The position numbers and the translations under genes were made by a program. Below, piece by piece: positions 8,250 through 19,400 of a stretch of 41,676 nucleotides of DNA. Under the pieces are notes generated by a model. The model did not search any database. It was given only the letters and a program-made list of their open reading frames with translations, and was not told the DNA's origin. The DNA is taken from NCBI GenBank assembly GCA_001804285.1, contig MHFR01000004.1:1-41676 (forward strand), in the 5' to 3' direction. This DNA is from Candidatus Danuiimicrobium aquiferis. GTDB lineage: Bacteria > Omnitrophota > Omnitrophia > Omnitrophales > Danuiimicrobiaceae. How positions within the stretch are numbered: the stretch's first letter is position 1; each line of letters opens with the position of its first letter.

Positions 8250-11200
8250 TCAGGTCTTCACAGTAACAGCATTAACACCTAATAAATCCTCCAGCTTCTG
8301 AAATAGCTGCGGATTAGTGTCTACCTTATATTTATCTCCAGAATGGAGTGAAATCCTTCGGCCGGAGGGTTCCTTAAAATTTAGATGGACCGGAATTGTT
8401 CCCGGATACTGTTTCAAAATATGCTTGATGTCATCCAAAATTTTCACTTCAAGACCGGCCGTTAAAAGATCTATTGAAATCATGCGAGTCATTTTCTTTT
8501 CAACATCCTCAAGCGGAATGATTTCATCGGCAATAATTTTCGGGGTCTCTTCGCGAGCGTTCACTTTCCCCCGGACAAAAACAATTGAATCTTTTTTGAG
8601 CAACTCATACGAACTCTTGTATAACTCAGGAAAAACAACGACCTCGCACTTACCGTTTAAATCTTCAAGTTCAACGAACGCCATCCGGTCACCTCGTTTG
8701 GTGGTGATTTCTTTGAGTGTGCTTATAATCCCCCCGATTGAAACCGTTTCCTGCACTTTCGCTTCCGCAAGCGTCTGTGTTGAAGAATTGCTGTAAATTT
8801 TTAAAATATTTTCAAATTTCGTTAACGGATGGGCGCTTACATAAAATCCCAGAATCTCGCGCTCGTAAGCAAGCAATTGGCTTTCGGGCCATTCATCGAT
8901 ATTTTCAGGAACCTGCTCAAGCTGGAAAGTTCCTGATTGGTCATCCATTTGATCCAGCAGCGAAAATTGTCCTCGCTGGCGGTCCCGTTGGCTTTGCGCG
9001 CCGGTTTCGAGCACACGGTCAACCAAGGCCATCAGCTGAGAGCGTTTGAGCCCAAATTCGTCAAACGCACCGCTTTTGATCATACTTTCCAAAACCTTCC
9101 GATTGCACACACGAAGATCGACACGCTCCGTAAAATCATAAATCGACTTAAACACCCCGCTTGCTTCCCTCGCCTTGACAATCGAATCCACTGCAGTTGT
9201 TCCCACATTTTTGACCGCATTCAAACCGAAATGAATAATTCGATCCTTCGCAAAACATGTAAATTTTGAATGGCTTTTATTCACAGACGGCGGTACCACC
9301 AAAATCCCAAGCCGCCTGCATTCCTCAATATACCGGACAATTTTATCGGTGTTATCATTTTCCGAAGTCAGGATAGCCGTCATAAACTCAACCGGATAGT
9401 TGGCTTTTAAATACGCCGTCTGATAAGAAATAAACGCATATGCCGTCGAGTGGCTTTTATTGAAACCATAACCGGAAAAATACTCGATTAAATTCCAAAT
9501 CTTTTCGGCCGTCGCTATCGGAACATGTTTTTTACCGGCACCTTCAATGAATGATTGCTTCTCCTTTTCCATAATTTCAGAAATTTTCTTACCCATCGCA
9601 CGGCGGAGGGAATCTGCTTTGGCAAGACTGAAACCGGCAAGCACGGAAACAATCTGCATCACTTGCTCTTGATATAAAATAATCCCGTAAGTTTCTTTCA
9701 GGATCGGCTCAAGCGCCGGATGATCATATTTAATCAAAGAAGGGTTATGCATGCGCTTAATAAAATCATCGACCATTCCGCTGCCTAACGGGCCGGGCCG
9801 ATATAACGCCAGCAATGCCACAATTTCTTCAAAATGTGTAGGCTTCATTTTCCTGAGCAGATCCCGCATCCCGGAACTTTCAAGCTGAAATATGCCGATG
9901 GCTTCACCGTGTTCTAACATGCTATACGTTACTTTATCATCGAGAGAAATCGCGTCAATCTGGAAATCTTTTTGTTTTGTTTCCCGGATAATGTTGACCG
10001 TTTCATCGATCACAGTCAATGTTTTGAGCCCGAGAAAATCCATTTTAAGAAGCCCGATTTTCTCGACGGCTTTCATGTCATACTGAGTGATAATTTGTTC
10101 GTCAGATTTGCAGAGTGGACAATAATTGGATAGAGGGCCGTCAGAGATAACGACACCGGCTGCGTGAGTCGACGCATGCCGCGTAATCCCTTCAAGCGAT
10201 TTTGATGTTTCAAACAGTTGTCTAACTCGCTCATCCGCCTTAATCATTTCATTTAATTTCGGTTCTACCTTCAGTGCTTTTTCAATCGTCATTTCAAGCT
10301 CGACCGGAATCATCTTCGCGAGCTTATCCACTTCCTGATAACTCATGCCCATTACGCGCCCGACATCGCGGATCACGGCGCGGGCAGCCATCGTTCCGAA
10401 GGTAATAATCTGCGCAACACTTTCCGTTCCGTAGCGCTCCTGCACATATCGAATCACTTCATCGCGCCGCTCGTAACAGAAATCAATGTCGATATCAGGC
10501 ATGGAAATACGGTCCGGATTGAGAAACCTTTCAAAAATGAGATTGTGCACAATCGGATCAATTGTGGTAATTCCAAGCGCATACGCAACCAAACTGCCCG
10601 CAGCAGACCCTCGCCCCGGCCCGACGGGGATCCCGTGTTCTTTGGCGTAACGGATGAAATCCCATACAATTAAAAAATAGCTCGTAAAACCCATCTTATT
10701 AATCACCGAAAGTTCATAACGCAAACGCTCATGGTAATGGGAAGGATTTTTTCCTGTAAAAATTTTCTTGAGCGACTCCAGACAAAGCTCTTCTAAATAA
10801 GCGGGCTGCGGTTGCCCGGCCGGAGGCGTAAAAACCGGTAAGTACGTTTTTGAAAAATCGAGTTCTAAGTTACATTTTTCCGCGATTTCAATCGAATGCT
10901 TAATTGCATCTGGAAAATCTTTAAAGATTTTTTTCATCTCATCCGCAGACTTAAGATAATATTCGCTGCCGTCATAACGGATGCGGTTTTGATCGGAAAT
11001 CATGGCGCCCGTTCCGATGCAAATCAGCGCATCATGTGCCGAAGCGTCACTTTTATAAATATAGTGGCAGTCATTCGTTGCAACAAGTTTGACCCCGCAT
11101 TCCTTGGCAATTCCCGGAAACAATGTGCGGATTTTTTTCTGCCCTTCGAGGTTGTGATCCATGATTTCAAGATAAAAATTTTCCCTGCCAAATATGTCCA

Positions 11201-11696
11201 TGTACTCGCGGATCGCTTGTTTGGCATCATCGATCCGGTCATCCAATAAAAGCGAAGCAATTTCCCCTTTCAAACAGCCGGAAAGCCCGATCAATCCGTC
11301 TGAATATTGCTTCAGGATTTCCTTGTCGATTCGCGGCCGATAATAAAAACCTTCCAGATAGCTGGCGGTTGTCAATTTCATCAGATTTTTATAACCGGTC
11401 TCGTTCCGGCAAAGAAGGGTCAAATGATAAGAAGCTTCTTTGATTCCACTTGCCCCTTTATCAAACCGCGAGCGGGGCGCGATATAAGATTCCATTCCAA
11501 TAATGGGTTTGATCCCCTGCTTCATGGCTTCGTTGTAAAACGAAATCGTGCCAAACATATTTCCGTGGTCGGTCATTGCGAGCGCAGGAAATTTGAGCTC
11601 AACAGCACGTTTGATCAAATCCGGGATTTGCGATGCGCCGTCAAGAAGCGAATATTGGGTATGCGAATGTAAATGTACAAAATCGACATGTGCCAT
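8250..11696 (-). CDS. dnaE: DNA polymerase III subunit alpha DnaE
   Basis: Catalytic subunit of the replicative polymerase, 1148 residues, the usual DnaE1 length. It has the N-terminal PHP domain (HLHSHTQYSLLDG, MTDHGNMFG), the C-family polymerase palm with PDIDIDF from about residue 399 carrying catalytic aspartates, the GRGSAAGSLVAY segment before it, fingers and tandem HhH regions, and a C-terminal OB-fold (VSIGGIISTLKEI...). The polymerase is complete with no frameshift. ATG start with AAAAGGA upstream, and a promoter with TATAAT at 11735-11740. It stands alone between guaA and the HU-csp pair. Confidence 0.97.
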   Translation of the reverse strand: MAHVDFVHLHSHTQYSLLDGASQIPDLIKRAVELKFPALAMTDHGNMFGTISFYNEAMKQGIKPIIGMESYIAPRSRFDKGASGIKEASYHLTLLCRNETGYKNLMKLTTASYLEGFYYRPRIDKEILKQYSDGLIGLSGCLKGEIASLLLDDRIDDAKQAIREYMDIFGRENFYLEIMDHNLEGQKKIRTLFPGIAKECGVKLVATNDCHYIYKSDASAHDALICIGTGAMISDQNRIRYDGSEYYLKSADEMKKIFKDFPDAIKHSIEIAEKCNLELDFSKTYLPVFTPPAGQPQPAYLEELCLESLKKIFTGKNPSHYHERLRYELSVINKMGFTSYFLIVWDFIRYAKEHGIPVGPGRGSAAGSLVAYALGITTIDPIVHNLIFERFLNPDRISMPDIDIDFCYERRDEVIRYVQERYGTESVAQIITFGTMAARAVIRDVGRVMGMSYQEVDKLAKMIPVELEMTIEKALKVEPKLNEMIKADERVRQLFETSKSLEGITRHASTHAAGVVISDGPLSNYCPLCKSDEQIITQYDMKAVEKIGLLKMDFLGLKTLTVIDETVNIIRETKQKDFQIDAISLDDKVTYSMLEHGEAIGIFQLESSGMRDLLRKMKPTHFEEIVALLALYRPGPLGSGMVDDFIKRMHNPSLIKYDHPALEPILKETYGIILYQEQVMQIVSVLAGFSLAKADSLRRAMGKKISEIMEKEKQSFIEGAGKKHVPIATAEKIWNLIEYFSGYGFNKSHSTAYAFISYQTAYLKANYPVEFMTAILTSENDNTDKIVRYIEECRRLGILVVPPSVNKSHSKFTCFAKDRIIHFGLNAVKNVGTTAVDSIVKAREASGVFKSIYDFTERVDLRVCNRKVLESMIKSGAFDEFGLKRSQLMALVDRVLETGAQSQRDRQRGQFSLLDQMDDQSGTFQLEQVPENIDEWPESQLLAYEREILGFYVSAHPLTKFENILKIYSNSSTQTLAEAKVQETVSIGGIISTLKEITTKRGDRMAFVELEDLNGKCEVVVFPELYKSSYELLKKDSIVFVRGKVNAREETPKIIADEIIPLEDVEKKMTRMISIDLLTAGLEVKILDDIKHILKQYPGTIPVHLNFKEPSGRRISLHSGDKYKVDTNPQLFQKLEDLLGVNAVTVKT

Positions 11697-11734
11697 GAAT
11701 ATATAAATCCTTTTCTCGGAAAAATTGATGGAAT

Positions 11735-11762
11735 ATTATAGCAGATTTTCGAAAGAGTACAA
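11735..11762 (-). promoter_or_regulatory. Promoter of dnaE
   Basis: On the minus strand, TTGTAC (11757-11762), a 16-bp spacer and a perfect TATAAT (11735-11740), about 40 bp ahead of the dnaE start. The -35 is weak. Confidence 0.5.
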
Positions 11763-11767
11763 TTGAA

Positions 11768-11878
11768 GTGAAAAGTCAAATAACGTTTGGGGACGAACCT
11801 CTTCATCCAAAAAATGGGACAGGCAATCGCTCACTTTAGTCAGATACCTGTCCCCTTTTTTTCCTTTTGACTTTTCAC
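11768..11878. repeat. Composite inverted repeat between guaA and dnaE; probable guaA terminator
   Basis: Outer arms GTGAAAAGTC and GACTTTTCAC (11768 and 11869) are perfect complements. Inside, GGGACAGG (11816-11823) pairs with CCTGTCCC (11847-11854), flanked by A and T runs, which makes a terminator-like hairpin reading in either direction. The GGGACAGG core recurs at 25190, 32791 and 41580, suggesting a dispersed repeat family co-opted as terminator. Confidence 0.6.
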
Positions 11879-11892
11879 CTTTGATTTAAATA

Positions 11893-13440
11893 CTACTCCC
11901 ATTCAATCGTCGCGGGCGGTTTCGAACTAATATCATAGCAAACACGGTTAATCCCGGGAACTTCATTAATAATTCGGTTTGACATTTTACCGAGCAAATC
12001 ATAAGGAAGTTTTGCCCAATCCGCAGTCATCCCATCCTGAGAATTAACGGCGCGAATCGCAAGGACATGTTCATAGGTCCGTTCATCCCCCATCACGCCA
12101 ACACTCTTCACCGGAAGTAAGACTCCAAAAGATTGCCACAAAGAACGATAAAGACCGGCCTTTTTAATTTCGTCCATCACAATCCAATCCGCTTTGCGTA
12201 AAAGATCGCACCGGTCTTTTGTAATGTCTCCTAAAATCCGGACGGCAAGCCCCGGCCCCGGAAAAGGATGCCGGTCAATCACATCGCTCGGAAGTTTGAG
12301 CGCGCGCCCAACACGCCGAACTTCGTCCTTAAAGAGGGCCCGCAAGGGTTCCAATAGCTTAAACCTCATCCGTTTCGGAAGTCCGCCGACATTGTGATGT
12401 GACTTAATCGTCGCAGTCGGCCCGCCGTGGAATGACACAGATTCGATCACATCCGGATAAAGTGTTCCCTGCGCAAGAAATGCGACATGCCCCAGTTTCT
12501 TCGCTTCACGTTCGAACACCTTGATAAACGTCCGGCCGATAATCTTTCGCTTCTGCTCTGGATCTTTAACGCCGTGAAGTTTTCTCAAGAACTCATCCTC
12601 TGCCTGAACAATCCGGATATCCATTTTTAAATTTTTCTTGAAAAGCTCATCCACGCGTTTCCTCTCATTGAGACGAAGCAGTCCATTATCGACAAAAATA
12701 CACGTAAGCTTCTCACCGATCGCACGGTGAATTAATATGCCGGTCACCGAAGAATCAACGCCGCCCGAAAGCCCTAAAACCACCCGTTCTTTTCCGACCC
12801 GATTGCGGATTTCCCGAACGGATTCCTGAATAAACGATTTTGGCGTCCAGTTACCTTTCAAACCGCAGATACGACAGAGAAAATTCCGGATCACTTTCGA
12901 CCCAAGCGGCGTATGTGCGACTTCGGGATGAAATTGAACACCATAAATTTTTTTCTCACGATGGCGGAAACTCGCAACCGGAGCGGTTGAGGTATGTGCA
13001 ATCCGTTCAAACCCTTTCGGGAGACGGCTCACCTGATCCCCATGGCTCATCCAGCAATCCATTTGTTTCGGCAATCCTTTAAATAAATCTTCCGAACGGC
13101 TCACGTGAAGTTTTGCGTAACCATATTCACGCGTTTTCACCTTCTTCACTTGGCCGCCGAGCAAATGCGCCGTACACTGAAGTCCGTAACAAATCCCAAG
13201 AATAGGGATGCCTAATTCGAAAATTTTCGGATCCGGAAGCGGCGCTTTGGTTTGATAAACGTTTGCGGGGGACCCTGAAAAAATAATCCCTTGCGGATTA
13301 ATTCTTCGGATTTGATCGGTCGAAATTCGATAGGGATAAATGACCGAATACACATTCTGTTCTCTCACCCGGCGTGCAACGAGCTGGGTATACTGAGAAC
13401 CAAAATCTAAAACTAAAATCGTCTCGGACTGAAAGGACAT
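11893..13440 (-). CDS. guaA: GMP synthase (glutamine-hydrolysing) GuaA
   Basis: Converts XMP to GMP with ATP and glutamine. The N-terminal class I glutamine amidotransferase domain has the nucleophile C84 in GICYG and the His-Glu pair in [10 protein letters not shown]. The ATP-pyrophosphatase domain has the P-loop SGGVDSS, and the C-terminal dimerisation domain ends in PPATIEWE. Full length at 515 residues. ATG with AAGGA close upstream, only 5 bp after the guaB stop, so guaBA is one operon running from the promoter at 14685-14713. Confidence 0.97.
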   Translation of the reverse strand: MSFQSETILVLDFGSQYTQLVARRVREQNVYSVIYPYRISTDQIRRINPQGIIFSGSPANVYQTKAPLPDPKIFELGIPILGICYGLQCTAHLLGGQVKKVKTREYGYAKLHVSRSEDLFKGLPKQMDCWMSHGDQVSRLPKGFERIAHTSTAPVASFRHREKKIYGVQFHPEVAHTPLGSKVIRNFLCRICGLKGNWTPKSFIQESVREIRNRVGKERVVLGLSGGVDSSVTGILIHRAIGEKLTCIFVDNGLLRLNERKRVDELFKKNLKMDIRIVQAEDEFLRKLHGVKDPEQKRKIIGRTFIKVFEREAKKLGHVAFLAQGTLYPDVIESVSFHGGPTATIKSHHNVGGLPKRMRFKLLEPLRALFKDEVRRVGRALKLPSDVIDRHPFPGPGLAVRILGDITKDRCDLLRKADWIVMDEIKKAGLYRSLWQSFGVLLPVKSVGVMGDERTYEHVLAIRAVNSQDGMTADWAKLPYDLLGKMSNRIINEVPGINRVCYDISSKPPATIEWE

Positions 13441-13445
13441 TTTCC

Positions 13446-14606
13446 TTATTTCATCATTCCTACACGTTGAGCTGCTTGGAAGAGTTTTCCTTCCGTTTTA
13501 ATGGCAGGTGCAATAACAATATCAATCATTTGCATTTCGCGAATAGTGCGTGCGCCGACATTTCCCATGGAAGTCCGGAGCGCACCGACTAAATTTTGCG
13601 TTCCGTCATCCAATCGTGCCGGTCCATAAAGAATTTCTTCAAGGCTGCCCGTCGTTCCGACTCGAATCCTTGTTCCTCTCGGAAGATTCGCATGCGGTGT
13701 CGCCATCCCCCAATGGAATCCTTTCCCGGGAGCTTCTTCTGTTCGCGCGAAAGCAGAGCCAACCATCACCGAATCGGCTCCACAAGCAATGGCTTTACAC
13801 ACATCACCGCCGGTCGACATTCCGCCATCGGCGATCACAGGAACATAACGTCCTGTTTTTTTATAATAAACTTCACGCGCAGCGGCGGAATCACAAATCG
13901 AAGTCACTTGCGGCACCCCAATTCCGAGAACGCCTCTCGTTGTACACGCAGACCCCGGCCCGATTCCAATTAAAAGCCCGTGAACTCCTGTTTCGATCAA
14001 ATCCATCGCCACTTCGTAAGTCACAGAATTACCGATAATGACGGGGATTTTCATTTTTTTACAAAAATCGCGAATGTCAACAACTTTGTATGCCGTCGAA
14101 ATATGACGCACGGTTGTCACGGTAGATTGAATGACGAAAATATCACATCCGGCTTCTTGAGCGATTGCGCCGAAACGCTCAGCGTGTTGCGGAATAGTAC
14201 TGACGGCCGCAGGAACACCGGCACTTTTAATTTGCTTGATTCTTTTTGCGATCAATTTTTCTTTGATGGGCTTTGTATAAATTTTTTGAACAAGTTCCGT
14301 CGCTTTTTCCGGTGTAGATTTTGAAATCTCTTTCAGGATTGGCTCATAATCGTCATAGCGGGTATAAATTCCTTCAAGGTTGAGAACCGCGATTCCGCCC
14401 AATTTTCCCATGGCAATCGCAAATTTTAGATCGACAACACCATCCATCGCAGAAGCCATGAACGGAATCGGAATTTTCTCTCCGTCGATTTTCCAGCTGA
14501 TATCCACTTCTTCGGGATTAATGGTCACGCGACCCGGCACTAAAGCGATTTCATCAAAACCGTATGCACGCCGTGCTTTTCGATCTCTGCCAATCCATTC
14601 GCCCAC
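13446..14606 (-). CDS. IMP dehydrogenase, GuaB3 type (no CBS domains)
   Basis: NAD-dependent oxidation of IMP to XMP, the step before GuaA. The 386-residue TIM-barrel protein has the catalytic loop [10 protein letters not shown] (C221), the IMP-binding [11 protein letters not shown] segment and [12 protein letters not shown]. It lacks the two CBS domains that interrupt canonical GuaB; the N-terminus ([21 protein letters not shown]) is that of the GuaB3 subfamily of actinobacteria and cyanobacteria. GuaB3 of cyanobacteria is reported to be a true IMPDH. Start is GTG at 14606 with AAGGAG eight bases upstream. Next to guaA, and just downstream of a gene for a separate CBS-pair protein. GMP reductase activity is a less likely alternative. 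Confidence 0.9.
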   Translation of the reverse strand: MGEWIGRDRKARRAYGFDEIALVPGRVTINPEEVDISWKIDGEKIPIPFMASAMDGVVDLKFAIAMGKLGGIAVLNLEGIYTRYDDYEPILKEISKSTPEKATELVQKIYTKPIKEKLIAKRIKQIKSAGVPAAVSTIPQHAERFGAIAQEAGCDIFVIQSTVTTVRHISTAYKVVDIRDFCKKMKIPVIIGNSVTYEVAMDLIETGVHGLLIGIGPGSACTTRGVLGIGVPQVTSICDSAAAREVYYKKTGRYVPVIADGGMSTGGDVCKAIACGADSVMVGSAFARTEEAPGKGFHWGMATPHANLPRGTRIRVGTTGSLEEILYGPARLDDGTQNLVGALRTSMGNVGARTIREMQMIDIVIAPAIKTEGKLFQAAQRVGMMK

Positions 14607-14684
14607 TGAAAATACTCCTTCATTTTAAAATTACACCAAATTTCTTGTTAAAAAACGATATTTTTCGGAAGGTTTATTTGAGGT

Positions 14685-14713
14685 AATTTATCGAACTAAA
14701 CACCTTATGTCAA
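14685..14713 (-). promoter_or_regulatory. Promoter of guaBA
   Basis: Minus strand: perfect TTGACA (14708-14713), a 17-bp spacer, then TAAATT (14685-14690), about 80 bp ahead of the guaB GTG and just after the stop of the CBS gene. It gives guaBA its own transcription start. Confidence 0.6.
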
Positions 14714-14741
14714 ACAAAAAAGCATAAAAAACGTGAAAAAA

Positions 14742-15248
14742 TTAATTTCCGGTTTTCGCAACCAACTCCGTCATATCCATCGCAGTGATAATGCCGAGCA
14801 CCTGTTCCTTTGCGCCCACCACAAGCACACGGTGAACCCGATGTTTTACCATCATCTGCGCAACTTGAATAACCGGTGTGTTTTCATTTACGGAAAGCGT
14901 CCACGGTGTCATAATTTCTTCGACCGTTTGTGTTTCTGCATTTTTGAATTGAGACGCTTCAACCGCCTTAAAAGACGTATTATTATCCTCTATATCCTCG
15001 ATCTTGAAATAAGGGCTAACGCTTTCTTCCTCTTCTTTTTTCAGCATATTGGAACGGATAATATCCGTCGCGGACACGACCCCAACAATCTTGCCGCCCG
15101 GATCAACCACAGGCGCGCCTGAGATAAGTTGAGTTTGAAACAGTTTAATCAAATCAAGAACATTGGTATTGCTGGGTACCGTAATGACACCCGTTTTCAT
15201 GACATCTTTCGCTAAAATTTGAGCAAGTTTCTTTTGTTCCATCTTCAT
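14742..15248 (-). CDS. Free-standing CBS-domain pair protein
   Basis: A 168-residue protein made of two CBS motifs (about 14-60 and 105-165), a Bateman module that typically binds adenine nucleotides. Visible marks are KTGVITVPSNTNVLDLIKLF with GAPVVDPGGKIVGVVSATDI in the first and PVIQVAQMMVKHRVHRVLVV with LGIITAMDM in the second. No catalytic domain. It sits 51 bp downstream of the DHOD-like gene and upstream of guaB. Since the adjacent GuaB3-type enzyme lacks the internal Bateman module of normal IMPDH, a regulatory partnership is possible but inferred only from proximity. ATG start with GGGAG just upstream, or an ATG two codons on. Confidence 0.85.
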   Translation of the reverse strand: MKMEQKKLAQILAKDVMKTGVITVPSNTNVLDLIKLFQTQLISGAPVVDPGGKIVGVVSATDIIRSNMLKKEEEESVSPYFKIEDIEDNNTSFKAVEASQFKNAETQTVEEIMTPWTLSVNENTPVIQVAQMMVKHRVHRVLVVGAKEQVLGIITAMDMTELVAKTGN

Positions 15249-15299
15249 TGTCTCCCGTTAGAACTTTTATCGTTAACTTCTTAATTAGTGTTTTATTTA

Positions 15300-16310
15300 T
15301 TATTTGACACGAATCGCATCAGCCTTGTAACTTTGCAACACCCGGACATATTGTGCGCGCTCATATTCGGATGGTTCTTCGCAGCGAATTTGACTCATAC
15401 TTCCGCGCATTTGACTAACCGACTCATACTCGTTCTCAGTCATCCATTGTTCCATTTCCTTCTCGATGGTTCTGATGTAATGAACGCCGTGACGCAAGAG
15501 AACCGAACAAAGCATTGCCACATTCGCGCCAACCATCATCATTTTAATCACATCCGCCGCGGTGTGGATTCCTCCACTTGCCGCGAAATCTGTTTTTATT
15601 TTTCCATATAAAATCCCGATCCATCGGAGCGGCAGCCGGAATGCCTGCGGGGTACTTAAAAGTGCAAGCGGACTGACTTCAAGGGTTTCAATATTAATAT
15701 CCGGCTGATAGAACCGGTTAAACAGAACCAACCCGTTCGCGCCGGCATCCGCGAGTCCCTTCGCCATATACGCCATATTGCTGAAAAACGGGCTTACTTT
15801 CACCGCAACGGGAATTTTTACGGCTGCTTTCACTTCTTTGAGAATATCAAAATAAATTTTCTCGACAACTTGCGATGGCAAATTCGGATTCGTCGCAATG
15901 TAATAGATATTCATCTCAAGCGCGTCAGCTCCGGCTTGCTCAATCTTTTTTGAAAAATCAATCCACCCACCCTCCGTTGCCCCGTTAAGACTGGCAATGA
16001 TCGGAATATTGACGTTGGCTTTCGCTTTTCGGATTGTCTCAAGATATTCCTCAGGCCCAAGATTAAAATAACTTGCCTCGGGAAAAAAAGAGGTGGCCTC
16101 CGAAAAACTGTCGGTATTTTCAGTCAAATGCTTATCCAATTCAAAACGTTCATTTGTCAATTGCTCTTCAAATAAAGAACGCAAAACCACAGCTGACGCA
16201 CCGGCGTCTTCCGCTTTTTTGATGTTATTTAAACCTTCACACAGCGGTGAGGCCGAAACAACAAGCGGGGTTTTAAGTTTAAAACCTAAGTACGTGGTAG
16301 ATAGGTCCAT
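15300..16310 (-). CDS. Dihydroorotate dehydrogenase-like flavoprotein, nifJ-linked
   Basis: A 336-residue FMN-type TIM barrel related to DHOD: it has the N-terminal PLVVSASPLCEG, the KVSPFF strand, and the phosphate-binding AASGGIHTAADVIKMMMVGA. The NxSxPN motif of true DHODs, bearing the catalytic base, is not conserved (the region reads NIYYIATNPN). Members of this dihydroorotate dehydrogenase-like group are often found next to pyruvate:ferredoxin oxidoreductase genes, as here (nifJ stop 140 bp upstream). An oxidoreductase accepting or giving electrons to ferredoxin is possible; no function is established. ATG start with AGAGGA upstream. Pyrimidine synthesis is unlikely: no other pyr genes are near. 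Confidence 0.75.
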   Translation of the reverse strand: MDLSTTYLGFKLKTPLVVSASPLCEGLNNIKKAEDAGASAVVLRSLFEEQLTNERFELDKHLTENTDSFSEATSFFPEASYFNLGPEEYLETIRKAKANVNIPIIASLNGATEGGWIDFSKKIEQAGADALEMNIYYIATNPNLPSQVVEKIYFDILKEVKAAVKIPVAVKVSPFFSNMAYMAKGLADAGANGLVLFNRFYQPDINIETLEVSPLALLSTPQAFRLPLRWIGILYGKIKTDFAASGGIHTAADVIKMMMVGANVAMLCSVLLRHGVHYIRTIEKEMEQWMTENEYESVSQMRGSMSQIRCEEPSEYERAQYVRVLQSYKADAIRVK

Positions 16311-16368
16311 GACTTTTTCCTCTCTGGGTAACGTAACAGTGCATAAGTTTTTATCCGTTTCAGTCCTT

Positions 16369-16439
16369 TGTCATTCCCGAACATTTTTGACGGGAATCTA
16401 TCGTTCAAAGATCCCCGCCTAAAGCTTGCGGGGATGACA
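16369..16439. repeat. REP-like palindromic repeat between nifJ and DHOD-like gene
   Basis: Same two-hairpin layout as at 22-87: ATTCCCG...CGGGAAT then ATCCCCGC...GCGGGGAT, bracketed by TGTCAT and ATGACA. It occupies half of the 140-bp spacer, so it may reduce read-through from nifJ. Confidence 0.7.
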
Positions 16440-16450
16440 ATATAAAAATC

Positions 16451-19400
16451 TTATTTATTTTCAACCGGCGGTTGAGGCGGTGCTTCATGCCCCGCTCCAT
16501 AGGTTCTCGATGCGAGCGACTGATATGTTTGCCAACGCAAATTCGCATCTTCCTGCGCCTCTTTCAAAAATTGTTTCGCCGCTTCAGGATTGATCTTGCT
16601 TAACATTTTGAAACGGTTTTCCGCCATCATATAATTTTCTACCGGAATTTTAGGCGCCGCAGAATCAAGCACGAGCGGATTTTCGCCCTGTTTCAATCGT
16701 TCCGGATTAAACCGGTAAAGAACCCATTGGCCTGATTCTACCGCAGCTTTTTGATTTTGCAAACCCGTCTTCATGGTAATTCCGTGAGCAACGCAGTGCG
16801 CATAAGCAATAATAATCGATGGCCCGTCATACGCTTCCGCTTCAAGAAATGCTTTAAGCACCTGATCATCCTTGGCGCCTAACGCCACACGGGCGACATA
16901 CACGCTCCCGTAACTCATCGCAATCATTCCGAGATCTTTCTTCGGCGCAGCTTTTCCGCCCGAGGCAAACTTCGCAACGGCTCCGCGCGGTGTTGCTTTT
17001 GACATTTGACCGCCGGTGTTTGAATAGACTTCCGTATCGAGCACAAGAATGTTAACGTTCTTTCCGCTCGCGAGTACGTGATCAAGACCGCCAAACCCAA
17101 TATCATATGCCCATCCGTCACCCCCGATAATCCAAACGCTCTTCTTAACAAGCATATCAGCAATTTCAAACAATTGTTTGGCTTCAGGCGTGTTGATTCC
17201 GGCGAGCTTTTCTTTCAAGCTTTTAACGCGATTCCGCTGCTCCTGAATGCCAGCTTCTGTTTTTTGATCCGCAGATAGAAGCGCATTCGCAAGATCGCCG
17301 CCGATTTGATCGGAGAGTTTCTTAACGAGTTCACAGGCAAATTCCGTTTGTTTATCGATCGAAATCCGGAAACCAAGTCCGAATTCGGCATTATCTTCAA
17401 AAAGAGAATTGCACCATGCCGGTCCTCGGCCATCCGCATTTTTTGACCACGGTGTCATCGGTAAATTCCCGCCGTAAATCGATGAACAACCTGTCGCGTT
17501 TGCAATCACCGCACGATCGCCAAACAACTGCGACATCAATTTGAGATAGGCCGTTTCACCGCAGCCAGCGCATGCGCTCGAAAATTCAAAAAGCGGCCGT
17601 TGAAGTTGTTGAGACCGAATTAAGTTTGTTTTTAGTTTTGTTCGATCCGGATCCGGAATCGAGAGAAAGAAATTCCAGTTTTCCTTTTCCTGTTCACGAA
17701 GCGGCAATTGCGGCTGCATATTAATGGCTTTGAGTTTCGCTTCTGATTTATTTTTCGCGGGACAGGTATTCACACACACGCCGCAGCCGGTACAATCTTC
17801 CGGCGCGATTTGAATGGTGAACTTGTAACCTTTGAGTTCATTATCCCGGAAATCTTTTGATTTGAATGTCTTCGGCGCTTTTTCCAAATATTTCGGATCG
17901 GAAATTTTCGCTCGAATGACACCATGCGGACAAACAATATTACATTTCCCGCATTGAATACAAACTTCCGGATCCCATACGGGAATTTCCTGAGCAATGT
18001 TCCGTTTTTCCCAGCGCGACGTCGCTGTCGGAAAAGTTCCGTCCACCGGAAATGCACTGACCGGAAGCTCATCCCCCCGCCCGGCAACAATTTCGCCGAG
18101 CACATCACGGACATATTGATCCGCTTCTTTCGAAACCGGAGGCGGCATTTCAATAGCGCTGCTCACCTGTTCCGGGACCTTCACCTCAAATAAATTGGCG
18201 AGCGTTCGATCGACAGCTTTTAAATTCATCTGCACAATTTCTTCGCCTTTTTTCCCGTATGTCTTGCGGATCGTTCCTTTGATGGCCTCGATCGCTTCCG
18301 CGCGCAGAAGCACTCCCGATATCGCAAAGAAACAGGTTTGCATAATGGTATTCATTCTTCCGCCCATCCCCGCATCATTCGCCACTTTATATGCATCGAT
18401 CACGTAAAGTTTTGCCTTCTTCTGAACGAGCTGTTCCTGAACCATGCGCGGCAGGCTCGCCCATACCTCATTCGGCCCGTAATAGGAATTCAGAAGAAAT
18501 GTCCCTCCCGGCAAAAGATATTTCAGCATATTGTATTTTTCTAAAAACACAAATTGATGACAGCCGATAAAATGCGCCTGGCTGATCAAATACGGCGCTC
18601 GAATCGGATTCGGGCCGAATCGCACGTGAGAAACCGTCACCGCGCCGGCTTTCTTGGAATCGTAAACGAAATATCCCTGTGCGTAATTGGTCGTATTCTC
18701 GCCTATAATTTTAATTGAATTTTTATTGGCACCGACAGTTCCGTCAGACCCCAAACCATAAAATAGCGCGCGATGAACATTCTCAGGCTCGATTGAAAAT
18801 TGAGGGTCATAAGAAATACTTGTGTCAGACACATCGTCATGAATTCCGACTGTGAAGTGATTTTTCGGTTTTGACTGTTTCAACACATCAAACACACCCT
18901 TTACCATTGCCGGTGTAAATTCTTTTGAAGAAAGTCCGTACCTTCCGCCAATCAACATGGGACGCTGATTGAATTTCGCCCAACCTTCCCTGTAGCCTTC
19001 TTCAATCGCGTTCACGCAATCCAGATACAATGGTTCTCCTGCGCAACCAGGCTCTTTTGTCCTGTCGAGAACCGCAAGACTCTTGGTCGTCTGCGGAAGC
19101 ACGCCGAGAAAACGCTTAATATCGAACGGGCGATAAAGCCTCACGCAAAGCACGCCCACTTTTTCCCCTTTGCGGGTAAGATATTCAACCGTATCACGAA
19201 CGGTTTCACAGCCCGATCCCATTAAAACAATGATCCGTTCCGCATCGGATAGTCCGTAATATTCAAACAATTTGTATTGACGCCCAGTAAACTTCGCAAA
19301 TCGATCCATCACGTTTTGTGTGATATCAGGACATTTTGCGTAAAAAGGATTTACCGTTTCGCGCGCCTGAAAATAAACATCCGGATTCTGCGCGGTTCCC

